Below are positions 8,491 through 17,565 of a stretch of 64,000 nt of DNA, piece after piece; position 1 is the stretch's first letter, and every line of letters starts with the position of its first letter. The notes under the pieces are model-generated. The model did no database searches. It was not told the DNA's origin and was given only the letters and a program-made list of their open reading frames with translations. This stretch comes from CAYJFD01 sp964369605 (GTDB taxonomy: Bacteria; Bacteroidota; Bacteroidia; Bacteroidales; UBA932), in NCBI GenBank assembly GCA_964369605.1, contig CAYJFD010000002.1, positions 1 to 64,000 on the forward strand. Reading direction: 5' to 3'. The translations under genes were made by a program, and so were the position numbers.

Positions 8491-8550
8491 GTATTTTTTG
8501 TATTTTTACTAGGTGAAAGCCTAGGCTACTTCCCAAACTAAACTAAAACT

Positions 8551-9654
8551 ATGCAGCACAAAACTATTATATCAAACTTTGATATCACTTCTGAAGTAAC
8601 TAATATCGAAAACTTTGGCTCAGGACATATTAATGACACCTATTTGGTAAGATGTCTTGACGACTCACAGAACTATGTACTTCAAAGGATTAACCATCTG
8701 ATTTTTCCTGATGTAGCCCTTTTGCAGGGCAATATCAAAAGGATAACAGAACATATTCGCCAGAAGTTAAGTTCACGCGGGATTAAAGATGTGTCCCGAA
8801 GAACACTTCAAATCATTCCGACCTTGAACGGGGAGCTATTTCATTTTGACGGGGAAAGTTATTGGCGACTAAACAAGTACATCGAGGACTCTGTTTGCCA
8901 CGAGCAGCTTACTCCAAAGCTAGCCTACCTTACTGGCCTAGGGATAGGCGAATTTCAGGACCTACTCTCCGATCTTCCTGGTGATAGCCTTGGCGAGACT
9001 ATCAAGGACTTCCACAATATTAGCTTTCGACTAGAGCAGCTTCGCTCAGCGGTAAAATCTAATCCTGAGGGTCGCCTCTCTAAGGTCCAGGAGATAGTAG
9101 ATGAGTTAGAGGCTCGAAGCGAGCCAATGTCAAAGGCTGTTCTCCTCCACTTGCAGGGAGCACTCCCAAAGCGGGTCACTCACTGCGATACAAAAGTCAG
9201 CAATATACTTTTTGATTCAAATGACGAGCTATTATGCGTTATAGATTTAGATACGACTATGCCTGGTTTTGTGCTTTCTGATTTTGGGGATTTTATTCGT
9301 ACCGCTGCTAACACAGGAGCAGAAGATGAAAAAGATTTAAGTAAGATAGGACTAGATACTGAGATATTCAAGCAGTTCTCTAGAGGCTATCTGGAAAGCG
9401 CCCACAAGTTTTTAAGCATTCAAGAGGTGAACTTGCTCGCCTATGGGGCTCAGCTTATGACCTATATGCAGACTGTGCGTTTCTTGACCGACTACATAAA
9501 TGGAGATACTTACTACAAGGTGAAATACCCTGAACACAATTACGTTAGGAGCTTAGCTCAACTAACACTACTGCACAGCATAGATAAAAACCTAGAGGAG
9601 ATGGAGGCCTTTATAAAAGAAGAGTATGAAAAGGTGCTAAACAAAACTAAATAG
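8551..9654 (+). CDS. N-acetylhexosamine kinase-like phosphotransferase (APH fold)
   Basis: A 367-residue kinase of the aminoglycoside-phosphotransferase/choline-kinase fold. The Brenner-like catalytic motif is HCDTKVSN (about residues 210-217) and the metal-binding motif DLDTTMPG (about 231-238); the N-lobe glycine turn FGSGHINDTY is at about 24. Related proteins include N-acetylhexosamine 1-kinase (NahK), which makes GalNAc-1-P or GlcNAc-1-P from free sugar and ATP in the cytoplasm. The next gene is a GH109 alpha-N-acetylgalactosaminidase, so the likely substrate is GalNAc released by that enzyme; this is an inference from context. It is first in a plus-strand pair and 57 bases separate it from GH109. 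Confidence 0.8.
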   Translation: MQHKTIISNFDITSEVTNIENFGSGHINDTYLVRCLDDSQNYVLQRINHLIFPDVALLQGNIKRITEHIRQKLSSRGIKDVSRRTLQIIPTLNGELFHFDGESYWRLNKYIEDSVCHEQLTPKLAYLTGLGIGEFQDLLSDLPGDSLGETIKDFHNISFRLEQLRSAVKSNPEGRLSKVQEIVDELEARSEPMSKAVLLHLQGALPKRVTHCDTKVSNILFDSNDELLCVIDLDTTMPGFVLSDFGDFIRTAANTGAEDEKDLSKIGLDTEIFKQFSRGYLESAHKFLSIQEVNLLAYGAQLMTYMQTVRFLTDYINGDTYYKVKYPEHNYVRSLAQLTLLHSIDKNLEEMEAFIKEEYEKVLNKTK

Positions 9655-9711
9655 ATCTAAACATTTAAAATCAGAACTAAACAATTAAAAACGATAAAAT
9701 TAAATCTTATT

Positions 9712-11142
9712 ATGAAAAAGAATCACTTCAAATTATTTACCATAGCGCTTGCAGCCACATTGGCTCTTGGCTCGCTAGGAGGCTGTTATTGCTTTCAAAA
9801 GAAAGCGCCAAAAAGTAAAATAATTACTCTCGAAACTCCTCAACGAGCTGAAGGTCAAAGTGATGTAGTAGGACTACGCACGGAGGCTCTTCCAACAGTA
9901 AGAATAGGAATAGTCGGTCTAGGAATGCGTGGACCAGGGGCAGTTGAACGTTTTATTCATATTCCTGGAGCTGAGATCACGGCTCTTTGCGACCTATACC
10001 CTGAGAGAGTTACTAGCACCCAGGAAATTTTAAAAGAGGCAAATCGCCCTCTTGCAGCCGAATTTAGCGGAGAGGATGGCTGGAAGGAATTATGTAAAAG
10101 GGATGATGTAGACCTTGTTTATGTTGTTACTCCTTGGGAGCCTCACGCTGAGATGGCGATATACGCTATGGAGCAGGGTAAGCACGTAGCTGTTGAAGTT
10201 CCTATCGCTATGACACTTGAAGAATGCTGGGACATAGTGGATGCTGCAGAAAAATCTCGTCGTCACTGTATGATGTTAGAAAACTGTGTCTATGATTATT
10301 TTGAGCTTACGACTCTCAATATGGCACAAAAGGGGCTTTTTGGTGAGATTTTACACGTGGAAGGAGCCTATATACATAATTTAGAGGATTTCTGGGATCA
10401 TTACCAAGGTAACTGGAGGCTTGATGCTAATGAGAAATATGCGGGCGACATCTATGCTACTCACGGAATGGGGCCTGCTTGTCAGCTTTTAGATATACAT
10501 AGAGGTAATAGGATGACTCATCTTGTGGCTATGGACACTAGAGCTGCTACTGGTCCTGGCCTAGTAGAGAAGCACTCTGGACGTAAGAGTGAGGACTTTC
10601 AAAATGGAGATCATACCATTACGCTTATTCAAACTTCTAATGGTCAGACTATTCAGATTCAACATAATGTGATGAATCCTCGCCCCTACTCTCGTATGTA
10701 TCAGCTTACTGGAACTGATGGATTTGCAAATAAATATCCTATTCAGGGTTATACTCTTAGAGATGCGAGCAAGTTAGGGGCTGACTTCAAGAAGGAGGCT
10801 AATATAGAAGATCTTAATTCTCATCGCTTTGTTCCTCAAGAAGTTAAAGAGCAGTTAATGCAGGAATATAAGCACCCTATCCACGTAGAGCTTGAAGAAA
10901 AGGCGAAGGAAGTAGGTGGACACGGAGGAATGGATTTTATTATGGACTACAGGCTTATCTACTGTCTTCAAAATGGTCTTCCTCTGGATCAGGATGTATA
11001 TGATGCCGTTGAGTGGTCAGTACTTGGAGCCCTTGGTCGTATCTCGATAAAAAATGGAAATGCTCCAGTTGAATTCCCTGATTTCACTCGTGGTGCATGG
11101 GATAAAATTAAAGGTTATAAACACTATATGAAGGGTGAATAA
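9712..11142 (+). CDS. GH109 family alpha-N-acetylgalactosaminidase (Gfo/Idh/MocA fold)
   Basis: A 476-residue protein with a lipoprotein-type signal (lipobox LGGC, near residue 24). It has an NAD-binding Rossmann domain starting IGIVGLGMRGPG (about residues 66-77) and the C-terminal Gfo/Idh/MocA domain. Segments EVPIAMTLEECW and VEGAYIHNLEDFW are typical of glycoside hydrolase family 109, which uses tightly bound NAD+ to remove terminal alpha-GalNAc, for example from blood-group A or mucin O-glycans. Plain sugar dehydrogenases share the fold, but the secretion signal, length and those segments favour GH109. Its pairing with a hexosamine kinase supports a GalNAc scavenging role. Confidence 0.85.
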   Translation: MKKNHFKLFTIALAATLALGSLGGCYCFQKKAPKSKIITLETPQRAEGQSDVVGLRTEALPTVRIGIVGLGMRGPGAVERFIHIPGAEITALCDLYPERVTSTQEILKEANRPLAAEFSGEDGWKELCKRDDVDLVYVVTPWEPHAEMAIYAMEQGKHVAVEVPIAMTLEECWDIVDAAEKSRRHCMMLENCVYDYFELTTLNMAQKGLFGEILHVEGAYIHNLEDFWDHYQGNWRLDANEKYAGDIYATHGMGPACQLLDIHRGNRMTHLVAMDTRAATGPGLVEKHSGRKSEDFQNGDHTITLIQTSNGQTIQIQHNVMNPRPYSRMYQLTGTDGFANKYPIQGYTLRDASKLGADFKKEANIEDLNSHRFVPQEVKEQLMQEYKHPIHVELEEKAKEVGGHGGMDFIMDYRLIYCLQNGLPLDQDVYDAVEWSVLGALGRISIKNGNAPVEFPDFTRGAWDKIKGYKHYMKGE

Positions 11143-11195
11143 CAAGGAACAAGGAAGGAACAAATAAATATTGATTAATCTATAAACGAATAAAT

Positions 11196-11891
11196 ATGAT
11201 AAGGAAAATTCTTTTTTCGCTAACACTGGCCTTAGTCTCTCTTTCGTGCTTTGCGCAATGGGAAATAGGATTAAGGGGTGGAATCGTGGATAACGAGCTA
11301 GAAACTAACCCTGGCTATTATTACTCACGCCAATACAATAATGACGCAGGCTTTACTGTAGCTATACCTATTCAGTATAGATTTAATTCATGGTTTGCCC
11401 TCAGAGCAGATCTGGGTTATATCGAAAAAAACTACATCTGGGAAAGAAAAGCTCCTGAGATCCAGGAGAGTGGTGATGCACAAAATCGCTACATTCAGCT
11501 TCCTATAATGGGTAATTTCTCATTCGGGGGAGAGAAACTTCGTGGTTTTCTTAATTTCGGAGCCTTCTGCGGAATACTAGCAAATAGTTCTAGGGGTGTA
11601 AATGCCTTTAGTCTTTTTTCTGGGGAATATGTTTACTCCCAAGACAAGAATAGTTACAACCCTGACAGGGATAATCGCTATGAGCTTGGAATTATCGGGG
11701 GCATCGGTATAGAGTATCTTATTAGCTCTAAACTAAAATGCTTCATAGAAAGTAATATTCAATATTCACTGAGTGATCTTCAAAAATCTAGTTATATGCC
11801 TACGAGTAAATATCCGATGTACAACACTTGTATCGTAGCGCAGATAGGAGTTTCTTATATTATTAACTTTAAATCGAAATCAAATGACTAA
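11196..11891 (+). CDS. Outer-membrane beta-barrel (porin-like) protein
   Basis: A 231-residue protein with a cleavable signal peptide (MIRKILFSLTLALVSLSCFA) and a mature part made of alternating amphipathic strands ending in aromatic or hydrophobic residues (WEIGLRGGIV, FAVRADLGY-like segments, CFIESNIQYSL, CIVAQIGVSYII). This fits the small 8-strand barrels of the PF13568-like group common in Bacteroidota. A cysteine just before the predicted cleavage site could also make it a lipoprotein. It overlaps the following S41 peptidase gene by 8 bases, so the two are translationally coupled and may act together at the outer membrane. Its specific function is unknown. Confidence 0.75.
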   Translation: MIRKILFSLTLALVSLSCFAQWEIGLRGGIVDNELETNPGYYYSRQYNNDAGFTVAIPIQYRFNSWFALRADLGYIEKNYIWERKAPEIQESGDAQNRYIQLPIMGNFSFGGEKLRGFLNFGAFCGILANSSRGVNAFSLFSGEYVYSQDKNSYNPDRDNRYELGIIGGIGIEYLISSKLKCFIESNIQYSLSDLQKSSYMPTSKYPMYNTCIVAQIGVSYIINFKSKSND

Positions 11892-13095
11892 GAATAAATC
11901 TATACTTATTTTATTGATATCTCTTCTTCTTTTTAGCACTGCTAGTTGTAGAAAAGATTCACCTAATGTTATTTTTCCAGTAGCAGGGATAGGCATAGTA
12001 GAGGATGAATTTTACTGGGAGAATGTATTCCAGTCATACTGGGACATAATGAATCATAGCTATGTTTTTTGGATGGCGGATGAAACTGACTGGGATGAAG
12101 TCTACGAAACATATATGCCTAAATTCAAAGAACTCTCAAGTCTTTATGAAACCACTGAAGCGCAAGTAATTAAAGATTCAGCCCTAACATATTTTAGTAG
12201 ATTAAGTTCGACTTTAATAGATCACCACTATGGTCTTGAGATCCAAGGAAATCCTATCGGACCTGGTGCTTTTGAAAAAATCAAGGATAGACCAAATTAT
12301 TATGCTCCAGAATATGGAGACTTTTTCGATAACTTTTATTATAGAACTATACAAGATGACGTACAGAACGTTATAATGGATGCCTTTGGCAACACTTTTC
12401 TATGCTCGTTTAAAGATAAAGACATAGTTTATCTCTACATTTCTAGTTTTAGATTAACAGATATACTATATTATGACATTAAAGGACACAACTATAATAC
12501 AGAATTTGAAGATATTATATTCAACATTTTTAAAGAATTGGAGGAGGACCCTAACATTAAGGGCTTAATATTAGATGTTCGATATAACGGAGGTGGTAGC
12601 CTTAATGACGCAAATATTCTTTTCTCTCCCTTTATTAAAGAAGGCGAAGAGAAGGTGATAGCCTATACCAAACGAAAGAGTGGAATAGGCAGGTTAGATT
12701 ACACGCCACTAGTTCCTGAAGTAATAAAGGGAAGCTCAGAGAAGTCCTACACTGATCTACCTGTAGCCGTTCTTGTTAATCTCTACTCTATTAGTATGGC
12801 TGAGATAGCTGCACTTTGTGTCGATGCTATTTTTGAAAATTCAGCTATAATAGGTGATCAAACCTTTGGAGCACAAGGGCCACTTACTGATCATAACTTT
12901 TTTGCAGGTGGTATAATACAAACAGAGGACTTATATATATATACTTCTTCTACAGCACTTTTCGACATAAATGGAAATATATTAGAAGGAAAGGGTGTTA
13001 CGCCTGATATCTTAGTGCCAAATGAGAGTATTGATTACAAAAATAAGGAAGATGGGCAGTACGATAGAGCAGTAGAATATTTAAGGAGCTTATAG
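11884..13095 (+). CDS. S41 family peptidase-like lipoprotein
   Basis: A 403-residue lipoprotein (lipobox TASC near residue 22) with the S41/tail-specific protease core. LDVRYNGGG (about residue 231) and NLYSISMAEIAAL (about 299-311) carry the nucleophile region, with the second serine of SIS at the expected place. In CtpA-type enzymes the general base is a lysine in a TFGKG motif; here the motif reads GDQTFGAQG (about 323-331), so the lysine is replaced by alanine. Either the enzyme uses a different base, as in tricorn-like members, or it has lost peptidase activity. No PDZ domain is obvious. It is co-translated with the barrel protein and followed by a terminator. Confidence 0.8.
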   Translation: MTKNKSILILLISLLLFSTASCRKDSPNVIFPVAGIGIVEDEFYWENVFQSYWDIMNHSYVFWMADETDWDEVYETYMPKFKELSSLYETTEAQVIKDSALTYFSRLSSTLIDHHYGLEIQGNPIGPGAFEKIKDRPNYYAPEYGDFFDNFYYRTIQDDVQNVIMDAFGNTFLCSFKDKDIVYLYISSFRLTDILYYDIKGHNYNTEFEDIIFNIFKELEEDPNIKGLILDVRYNGGGSLNDANILFSPFIKEGEEKVIAYTKRKSGIGRLDYTPLVPEVIKGSSEKSYTDLPVAVLVNLYSISMAEIAALCVDAIFENSAIIGDQTFGAQGPLTDHNFFAGGIIQTEDLYIYTSSTALFDINGNILEGKGVTPDILVPNESIDYKNKEDGQYDRAVEYLRSL

Positions 13096-13125
13096 GTGGA
13101 TATACCATCAAATATTTGATGATTA

Positions 13126-13156
13126 AAAGCCCCATTTCAGTATCGGGCTTTTTTAT
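13126..13156 (+). terminator. Intrinsic terminator after the S41 gene
   Basis: AAAGCCC (13126-13132) pairs with GGGCTTT (13145-13151) around a 12-base loop and runs into TTTTTTATT. It is 30 bases past the S41 stop and separates it from the efflux operon. Confidence 0.75.
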
Positions 13157-13183
13157 TATTATTTTTTGAATTTGGCGCAATTA

Positions 13184-13216
13184 TTGCTGTTTATTATTAA
13201 TTACATCGTACCTTTG
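13184..13216 (+). promoter_or_regulatory. Predicted promoter of the RND efflux operon
   Basis: TTG (13184-13186), 22 bases and TACCTTTG (13209-13216) match the Bacteroidota -33/-7 pattern, one or two bases longer in spacing than usual. The start codon is 60 bases further on. No TetR-type regulator gene is adjacent. Confidence 0.5.
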
Positions 13217-13275
13217 TATGTAATTATTATAACTAACATTTTTAGCACCTAACTTTGAATAAATCAACAACATAT

Positions 13276-14370
13276 ATGACTACTAAATTAAAAGTATTAG
13301 CAGCCTTTTCCCTACTAATTATAGCAGTAGGATGCAAGGAAAAACAAAGCGAAAAAGTAGATACTAAAACTACTTATGAATTACTAACTATTAAAACTGA
13401 TTCAGCAGAAGTATTAACTTCATATACTGCTTCGATTCAAGGTAAACAAGACATTAACATCTATTCTCAAGTTTCTGGATATTTAGCAGAAATTAAAGTA
13501 GAGGAAGGAGATGTCGTAAATAAAGGCGAAGTTCTTTTTGTTATAGAACAAGCTCCATTTAAAGCGGCTTACGAAGCGGCTAAAGCAAGTGTGCTAGCAG
13601 CTGAAGCAAATGTTGCTAACGCTGAATTAAATTATAGTAATACTAACACTCTTAATGAAAAAGGCATCGTTTCTGACACTGAGTTACAAAGTGCAAAGAA
13701 TAATCTTGCCGCAGCAAAAGCTAGCCTTGAGATGGCTAAAGCACAGATGGCTTCAGCTAAAGTAAACCTTGATTTCACACTAATCAAGAGTCCGTCAAAT
13801 GGTGTAGTAGGCACTCTGCCTTTCCGCCAAGGAGCTTTAGTTTCACCTTCTGTTAGTCTAACTGTCGTTTCAGATAATTCTGAGATGTATGTATATTTCT
13901 CTATGAGTGAAAATCAAGTTTTAGAGCTTATCGAGAAATATGGTAGTATGGAAGGAGTTCTTAATAACTTCCCGCCTGTAGGTTTAGAACTAAGTAATGG
14001 AAGTGTTTATTCTGAAAAAGGTAAAATAGAGGCTATCAGTGGAGTAATCGATCAATCTACAGGATCTATTAGTCTTAGAGCTAATTTTACAAATCCTCAA
14101 AGAAGATTACTGAGTGGAGGAGCTGGAAATATTATATTAGAGAACACTTTTGAGAATATTATCCTTGTACCAAAATCAGCGACATTCGAGGTTCAAGATA
14201 AAATATTTGTTTATAGGGTAATAAATAAGAAGGCTAGCTCGACTTTAATCAGCGTTCAGAAGGGCCCTAACGACGAGGTTTATATCGTAAAAGATGGATT
14301 GAAGACTGGAGATATCATAATAGCTCGTGGCGCTGGTCTAGTAAGAGAAGGAACACCTATTAATCAATAA
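13276..14370 (+). CDS. RND efflux periplasmic adaptor (AcrA/MexA-like lipoprotein)
   Basis: The start chosen is ATG 13276, which gives MTTKLKVLAAFSLLIIAVGC, a lipoprotein signal with lipobox AVGC; the frame is open a little further upstream from a TTG. The 364-residue product has the membrane-fusion layout: biotinyl-lipoyl halves (VSGYLAEIKVEEGDVVNKGE at about 70-90 and LIKSPSNGVVGTLPF at about 172-186), an alanine-rich helical hairpin between them (about 95-170), then beta-barrel and membrane-proximal domains. It would bridge the inner-membrane pump and the outer-membrane factor encoded next. It lies 12 bases before the pump gene in a three-gene operon. Substrate range cannot be read from sequence. 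Confidence 0.93.
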   Translation: MTTKLKVLAAFSLLIIAVGCKEKQSEKVDTKTTYELLTIKTDSAEVLTSYTASIQGKQDINIYSQVSGYLAEIKVEEGDVVNKGEVLFVIEQAPFKAAYEAAKASVLAAEANVANAELNYSNTNTLNEKGIVSDTELQSAKNNLAAAKASLEMAKAQMASAKVNLDFTLIKSPSNGVVGTLPFRQGALVSPSVSLTVVSDNSEMYVYFSMSENQVLELIEKYGSMEGVLNNFPPVGLELSNGSVYSEKGKIEAISGVIDQSTGSISLRANFTNPQRRLLSGGAGNIILENTFENIILVPKSATFEVQDKIFVYRVINKKASSTLISVQKGPNDEVYIVKDGLKTGDIIIARGAGLVREGTPINQ

Positions 14371-14382
14371 ACTCGAAAGAAG

Positions 14383-17300
14383 ATGAATATTAAGACATTT
14401 ATAGATCGTCCGATACTTTCAATGGGTATTTCGATTTTTATCGTTCTCTTTGGAGCGATTTCGATTATGACCCTACCGATTGAACAGTATCCGAATATTG
14501 CACCTCCTTCAGTGCAGGTAACAACAACCTACCCTGGCGCTAGTGCTGATGCCATACAGAAAAGTGTTATTGCTCCTCTTGAGGAAGCAATAAATGGAGT
14601 AGAAAATATGACATATATGACCTCTTCTGCAAGTAATAGTGGTCAGGCAAATATTACTGTATTTTTCAAACAAGGAACAGACGCAGACATGGCGGCAGTC
14701 AATGTCCAAAATAGGGTTTCTATCGGTTCTGGTACTCTCCCAGCGGAAGTTATTAGAATCGGTGTTACTACACAAAAAAGTCAGCCAGGTAACCTTAGGG
14801 TATTTGGTTTAGTTAGTCCGAATAATACCTATGACGCTAACTTCCTTTCTAACTATGTTGCCATAAACATTAAGCCTGAGGTTCAACGTATCGAGGGTGT
14901 AGCAGCACTTACAACTTATAGTTCTACTTATAGTATTCGAATTTGGCTAAAGCCAGATATTATGGCTCAGTATAGATTAATCCCTTCTGATGTAACGGCT
15001 TTGCTTGCTGAGCAAAACTTAGAGATAGCTACTGGAGCTGTAGGAGAAAATTCTGACCAAGTGTTCCAATACGCCTTAAAGTATAAAGGGAGATTACAGA
15101 CTATTGAAGAATTTGAGAATATAGTTGTTATCACTCAGAGTAATGGTCAGAACTTACTTTTAAAAGATATTGCCAGAATAGAGTTGGATCAAGACTCATA
15201 TAACTTCTCAGGAAGGGTTACTGGAAGTGCCGGTGTGGTGAGTGTTGTAAATCAAACGGCTGGTTCAAACGCGACTGCCATAAATATGGAAATCGATAGA
15301 CTTTTCAAAGATATCGAGGCGAAGATGCCACCTGATATGGAAATCGTAACGATCCAAAATACAAATGATTTCTTATTTGCCTCTATTAATTCAGTTATAG
15401 CTTCTCTTATATTAGCTATTATTTTAGTATTTATAGTTGTTTATTTCTTCTTACAAGATTTTAGAGCAACTCTTATCCCAACTATCTGTATTATTATTTC
15501 TTTGGTTGGTACATTTGCCTTCTTAAAGGTAGCTGGCTTCTCACTAAATCTTCTTACCCTCTTTGCTTTGGTTCTAGTAATCGGAACAGTAGTAGACAAT
15601 GCGATCGTGGTAGTAGAGGCTGTACAAGCAAGATTTGATAATGGCTATAAATCACCTTACAAGGCAACAGTAGACGCTATGGGTGGGCTAACCACTGCCC
15701 TATTTACTACGACTTTAGTATTTATGGCGGTATTTATCCCTGTATCATTTATGGGTGGAACCTCTGGTATTTTCTACACTCAGTTTGGTCTAACGATGGC
15801 TGTCTCTGTATTTCTTTCGTTTATTAACGCTATTACACTTTCTCCTGCTCTATGTGCCATCCTTCTTAAAGCTAATCCTGAGGAAGGTGAAGGTAGTAAA
15901 TTTGCAAGAAAGGTAAGAAGCGCATACAATACTAGTTACAACTATCTTATTTCACGTTACACAAAAGGTGCACTATACTTTATCAAGAGAAAGTGGATGA
16001 CTATTTTAACCGTTGTTGCTGGTTTAGGAGTTCTGATGTACCTAATGAATACTACTAAGCAAGGTTTTATCCCAACAGAAGATACTGCCTTTGCACTTGT
16101 TGACGTCAATGTAGCAGTAGGAACATCTCTTCAAGAGACAGAGAAGATTATGGCAGAAGTTTACGATGCTATCAAAGATATCCCTGAGCTAAGACAAACT
16201 GGAGAGGTAGTAGGTTTTGGTTTAGTATCAGGTGTTAGTTCCAACGCTGGTACATTCTTCACCAGTCTAAAACACTGGGATGAGCGTAAAGGAGAAGAAA
16301 GTTCAGTTAACGCAGTGATCGAAAAGATCTACGAGAAAACTGCTCACATAAAATACGCGAACATATTTGCAGTTGCCCCAGGTATGATACCAGGATATGG
16401 AGAAGGTGGTGGATTTGAATTCCATACTCAAGATAGACAAGGAGGTAGTGTAGAGGACCTACATAAGGTAAACCAAGCCTTCCTTGCTAAACTAAATGAA
16501 CGTCCAGAGATCGGTAGAGCATATAGCTCATATAATGTAAACTTCCCTCAATACCTAGTAGATGTTGACGCTTCGAAATGTAAAAAAGCAGGAATTTCCC
16601 CTAGCCAAGTGCTATCTATCCTAGGAGGATATTATGGAGGTATATATGCATCAAACTTTAATAGATTCTCCAAAGTTTATAGAGTTATGATTCAAGCTGA
16701 ACCTAATACAAGAAAAGATATCGCTTCATTAGATAACATTTTCGTTAGAACAAATGCTGGAAATATGATCCCTATTAATCAATTTATATCACTAGAGAAA
16801 GTATATGGCCCAGTAGAACTTCTACGTTTTAATATGTACTCTAGTATCGGTGTAAGTGGAGCTCTTGCTCCTGGTTATAGTTCACAGGATGCTATCAGAG
16901 CTATCAAAGAAGTAGCTGCAGCAGAATTACCTCAGGGCTATGATATCGACTTTAGTGGTCTAACAAGAGAGGAGGAATCTGGCGCTAATAATACTGCTAT
17001 GGTATTCATCATCTGTATCGTTTTCGTTTACGTAATTATGAGTATGCTTTACGAAAGTTTCTTTGTTCCACTTGCTATCGTACTATCTGTTCCATTTGGT
17101 CTTCTTGGAAGTTTCGTCTTCGCTCAGATGATGGGATTAGAAAACAATATTTATCTACAAGTAGGTCTTATTATGCTTATTGGTCTTCTAGCCAAAACAG
17201 CCATCCTACTTACAGAGTATGCTACTCAATGTCGTCAAGCAGGAATGTCAATCAAACAAGCTGCTTTCTTCTCTGCAAAGGTTCGTCTTCGTCCTATCCT

Positions 17301-17565
17301 TATGACTGCCCTGACAATGATCTTTGGTATGTTCCCTCTAATGTTCGCCTCTGGTGTAGGTGCCAACGGAAGTAGTACTATCGGATCAGGTTCAGTTGGA
17401 GGTATGTTAATCGGTACATTTGCCCTTCTATTTATCACTCCATCACTCTTTGTAATTTTCCAAACTATACAAGAGAAATTCAAAGCGGTAAAATTTGAAG
17501 AAAGCACTGACCCAGTAATTTTAGAAGAGTTAGAAATCATTAAAAGGAAGAAAAATGAAGCGTAA
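14383..17565 (+). CDS. RND family (HAE1-type) efflux pump permease
   Basis: A 1060-residue AcrB-type proton-driven pump with twelve membrane segments and two large periplasmic loops. It starts MNIKTFIDRPILSMGISIF as in AcrB homologues. The proton relay region in segment 4 reads IGTVVDNAIVVVEAV: the first aspartate of the AcrB DD pair is present and the second is asparagine. The relay lysine in segment 10 is kept (GLLAKTAILLTEYA). Such VDN variants are familiar in Bacteroidota pumps, so this does not by itself suggest inactivity. The 3' end overlaps the outer-membrane factor gene by 11 bases. Likely substrates are hydrophobic drugs, bile salts or detergents, by family only. Confidence 0.95.
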   Translation: MNIKTFIDRPILSMGISIFIVLFGAISIMTLPIEQYPNIAPPSVQVTTTYPGASADAIQKSVIAPLEEAINGVENMTYMTSSASNSGQANITVFFKQGTDADMAAVNVQNRVSIGSGTLPAEVIRIGVTTQKSQPGNLRVFGLVSPNNTYDANFLSNYVAINIKPEVQRIEGVAALTTYSSTYSIRIWLKPDIMAQYRLIPSDVTALLAEQNLEIATGAVGENSDQVFQYALKYKGRLQTIEEFENIVVITQSNGQNLLLKDIARIELDQDSYNFSGRVTGSAGVVSVVNQTAGSNATAINMEIDRLFKDIEAKMPPDMEIVTIQNTNDFLFASINSVIASLILAIILVFIVVYFFLQDFRATLIPTICIIISLVGTFAFLKVAGFSLNLLTLFALVLVIGTVVDNAIVVVEAVQARFDNGYKSPYKATVDAMGGLTTALFTTTLVFMAVFIPVSFMGGTSGIFYTQFGLTMAVSVFLSFINAITLSPALCAILLKANPEEGEGSKFARKVRSAYNTSYNYLISRYTKGALYFIKRKWMTILTVVAGLGVLMYLMNTTKQGFIPTEDTAFALVDVNVAVGTSLQETEKIMAEVYDAIKDIPELRQTGEVVGFGLVSGVSSNAGTFFTSLKHWDERKGEESSVNAVIEKIYEKTAHIKYANIFAVAPGMIPGYGEGGGFEFHTQDRQGGSVEDLHKVNQAFLAKLNERPEIGRAYSSYNVNFPQYLVDVDASKCKKAGISPSQVLSILGGYYGGIYASNFNRFSKVYRVMIQAEPNTRKDIASLDNIFVRTNAGNMIPINQFISLEKVYGPVELLRFNMYSSIGVSGALAPGYSSQDAIRAIKEVAAAELPQGYDIDFSGLTREEESGANNTAMVFIICIVFVYVIMSMLYESFFVPLAIVLSVPFGLLGSFVFAQMMGLENNIYLQVGLIMLIGLLAKTAILLTEYATQCRQAGMSIKQAAFFSAKVRLRPILMTALTMIFGMFPLMFASGVGANGSSTIGSGSVGGMLIGTFALLFITPSLFVIFQTIQEKFKAVKFEESTDPVILEELEIIKRKKNEA

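Noticed and set aside
14383..17565. Loss of function of the RND pump because the DD pair is DN
   Set aside because: The VDN form is familiar in Bacteroidota RND pumps and the relay lysine is kept, so it is not evidence of inactivity.
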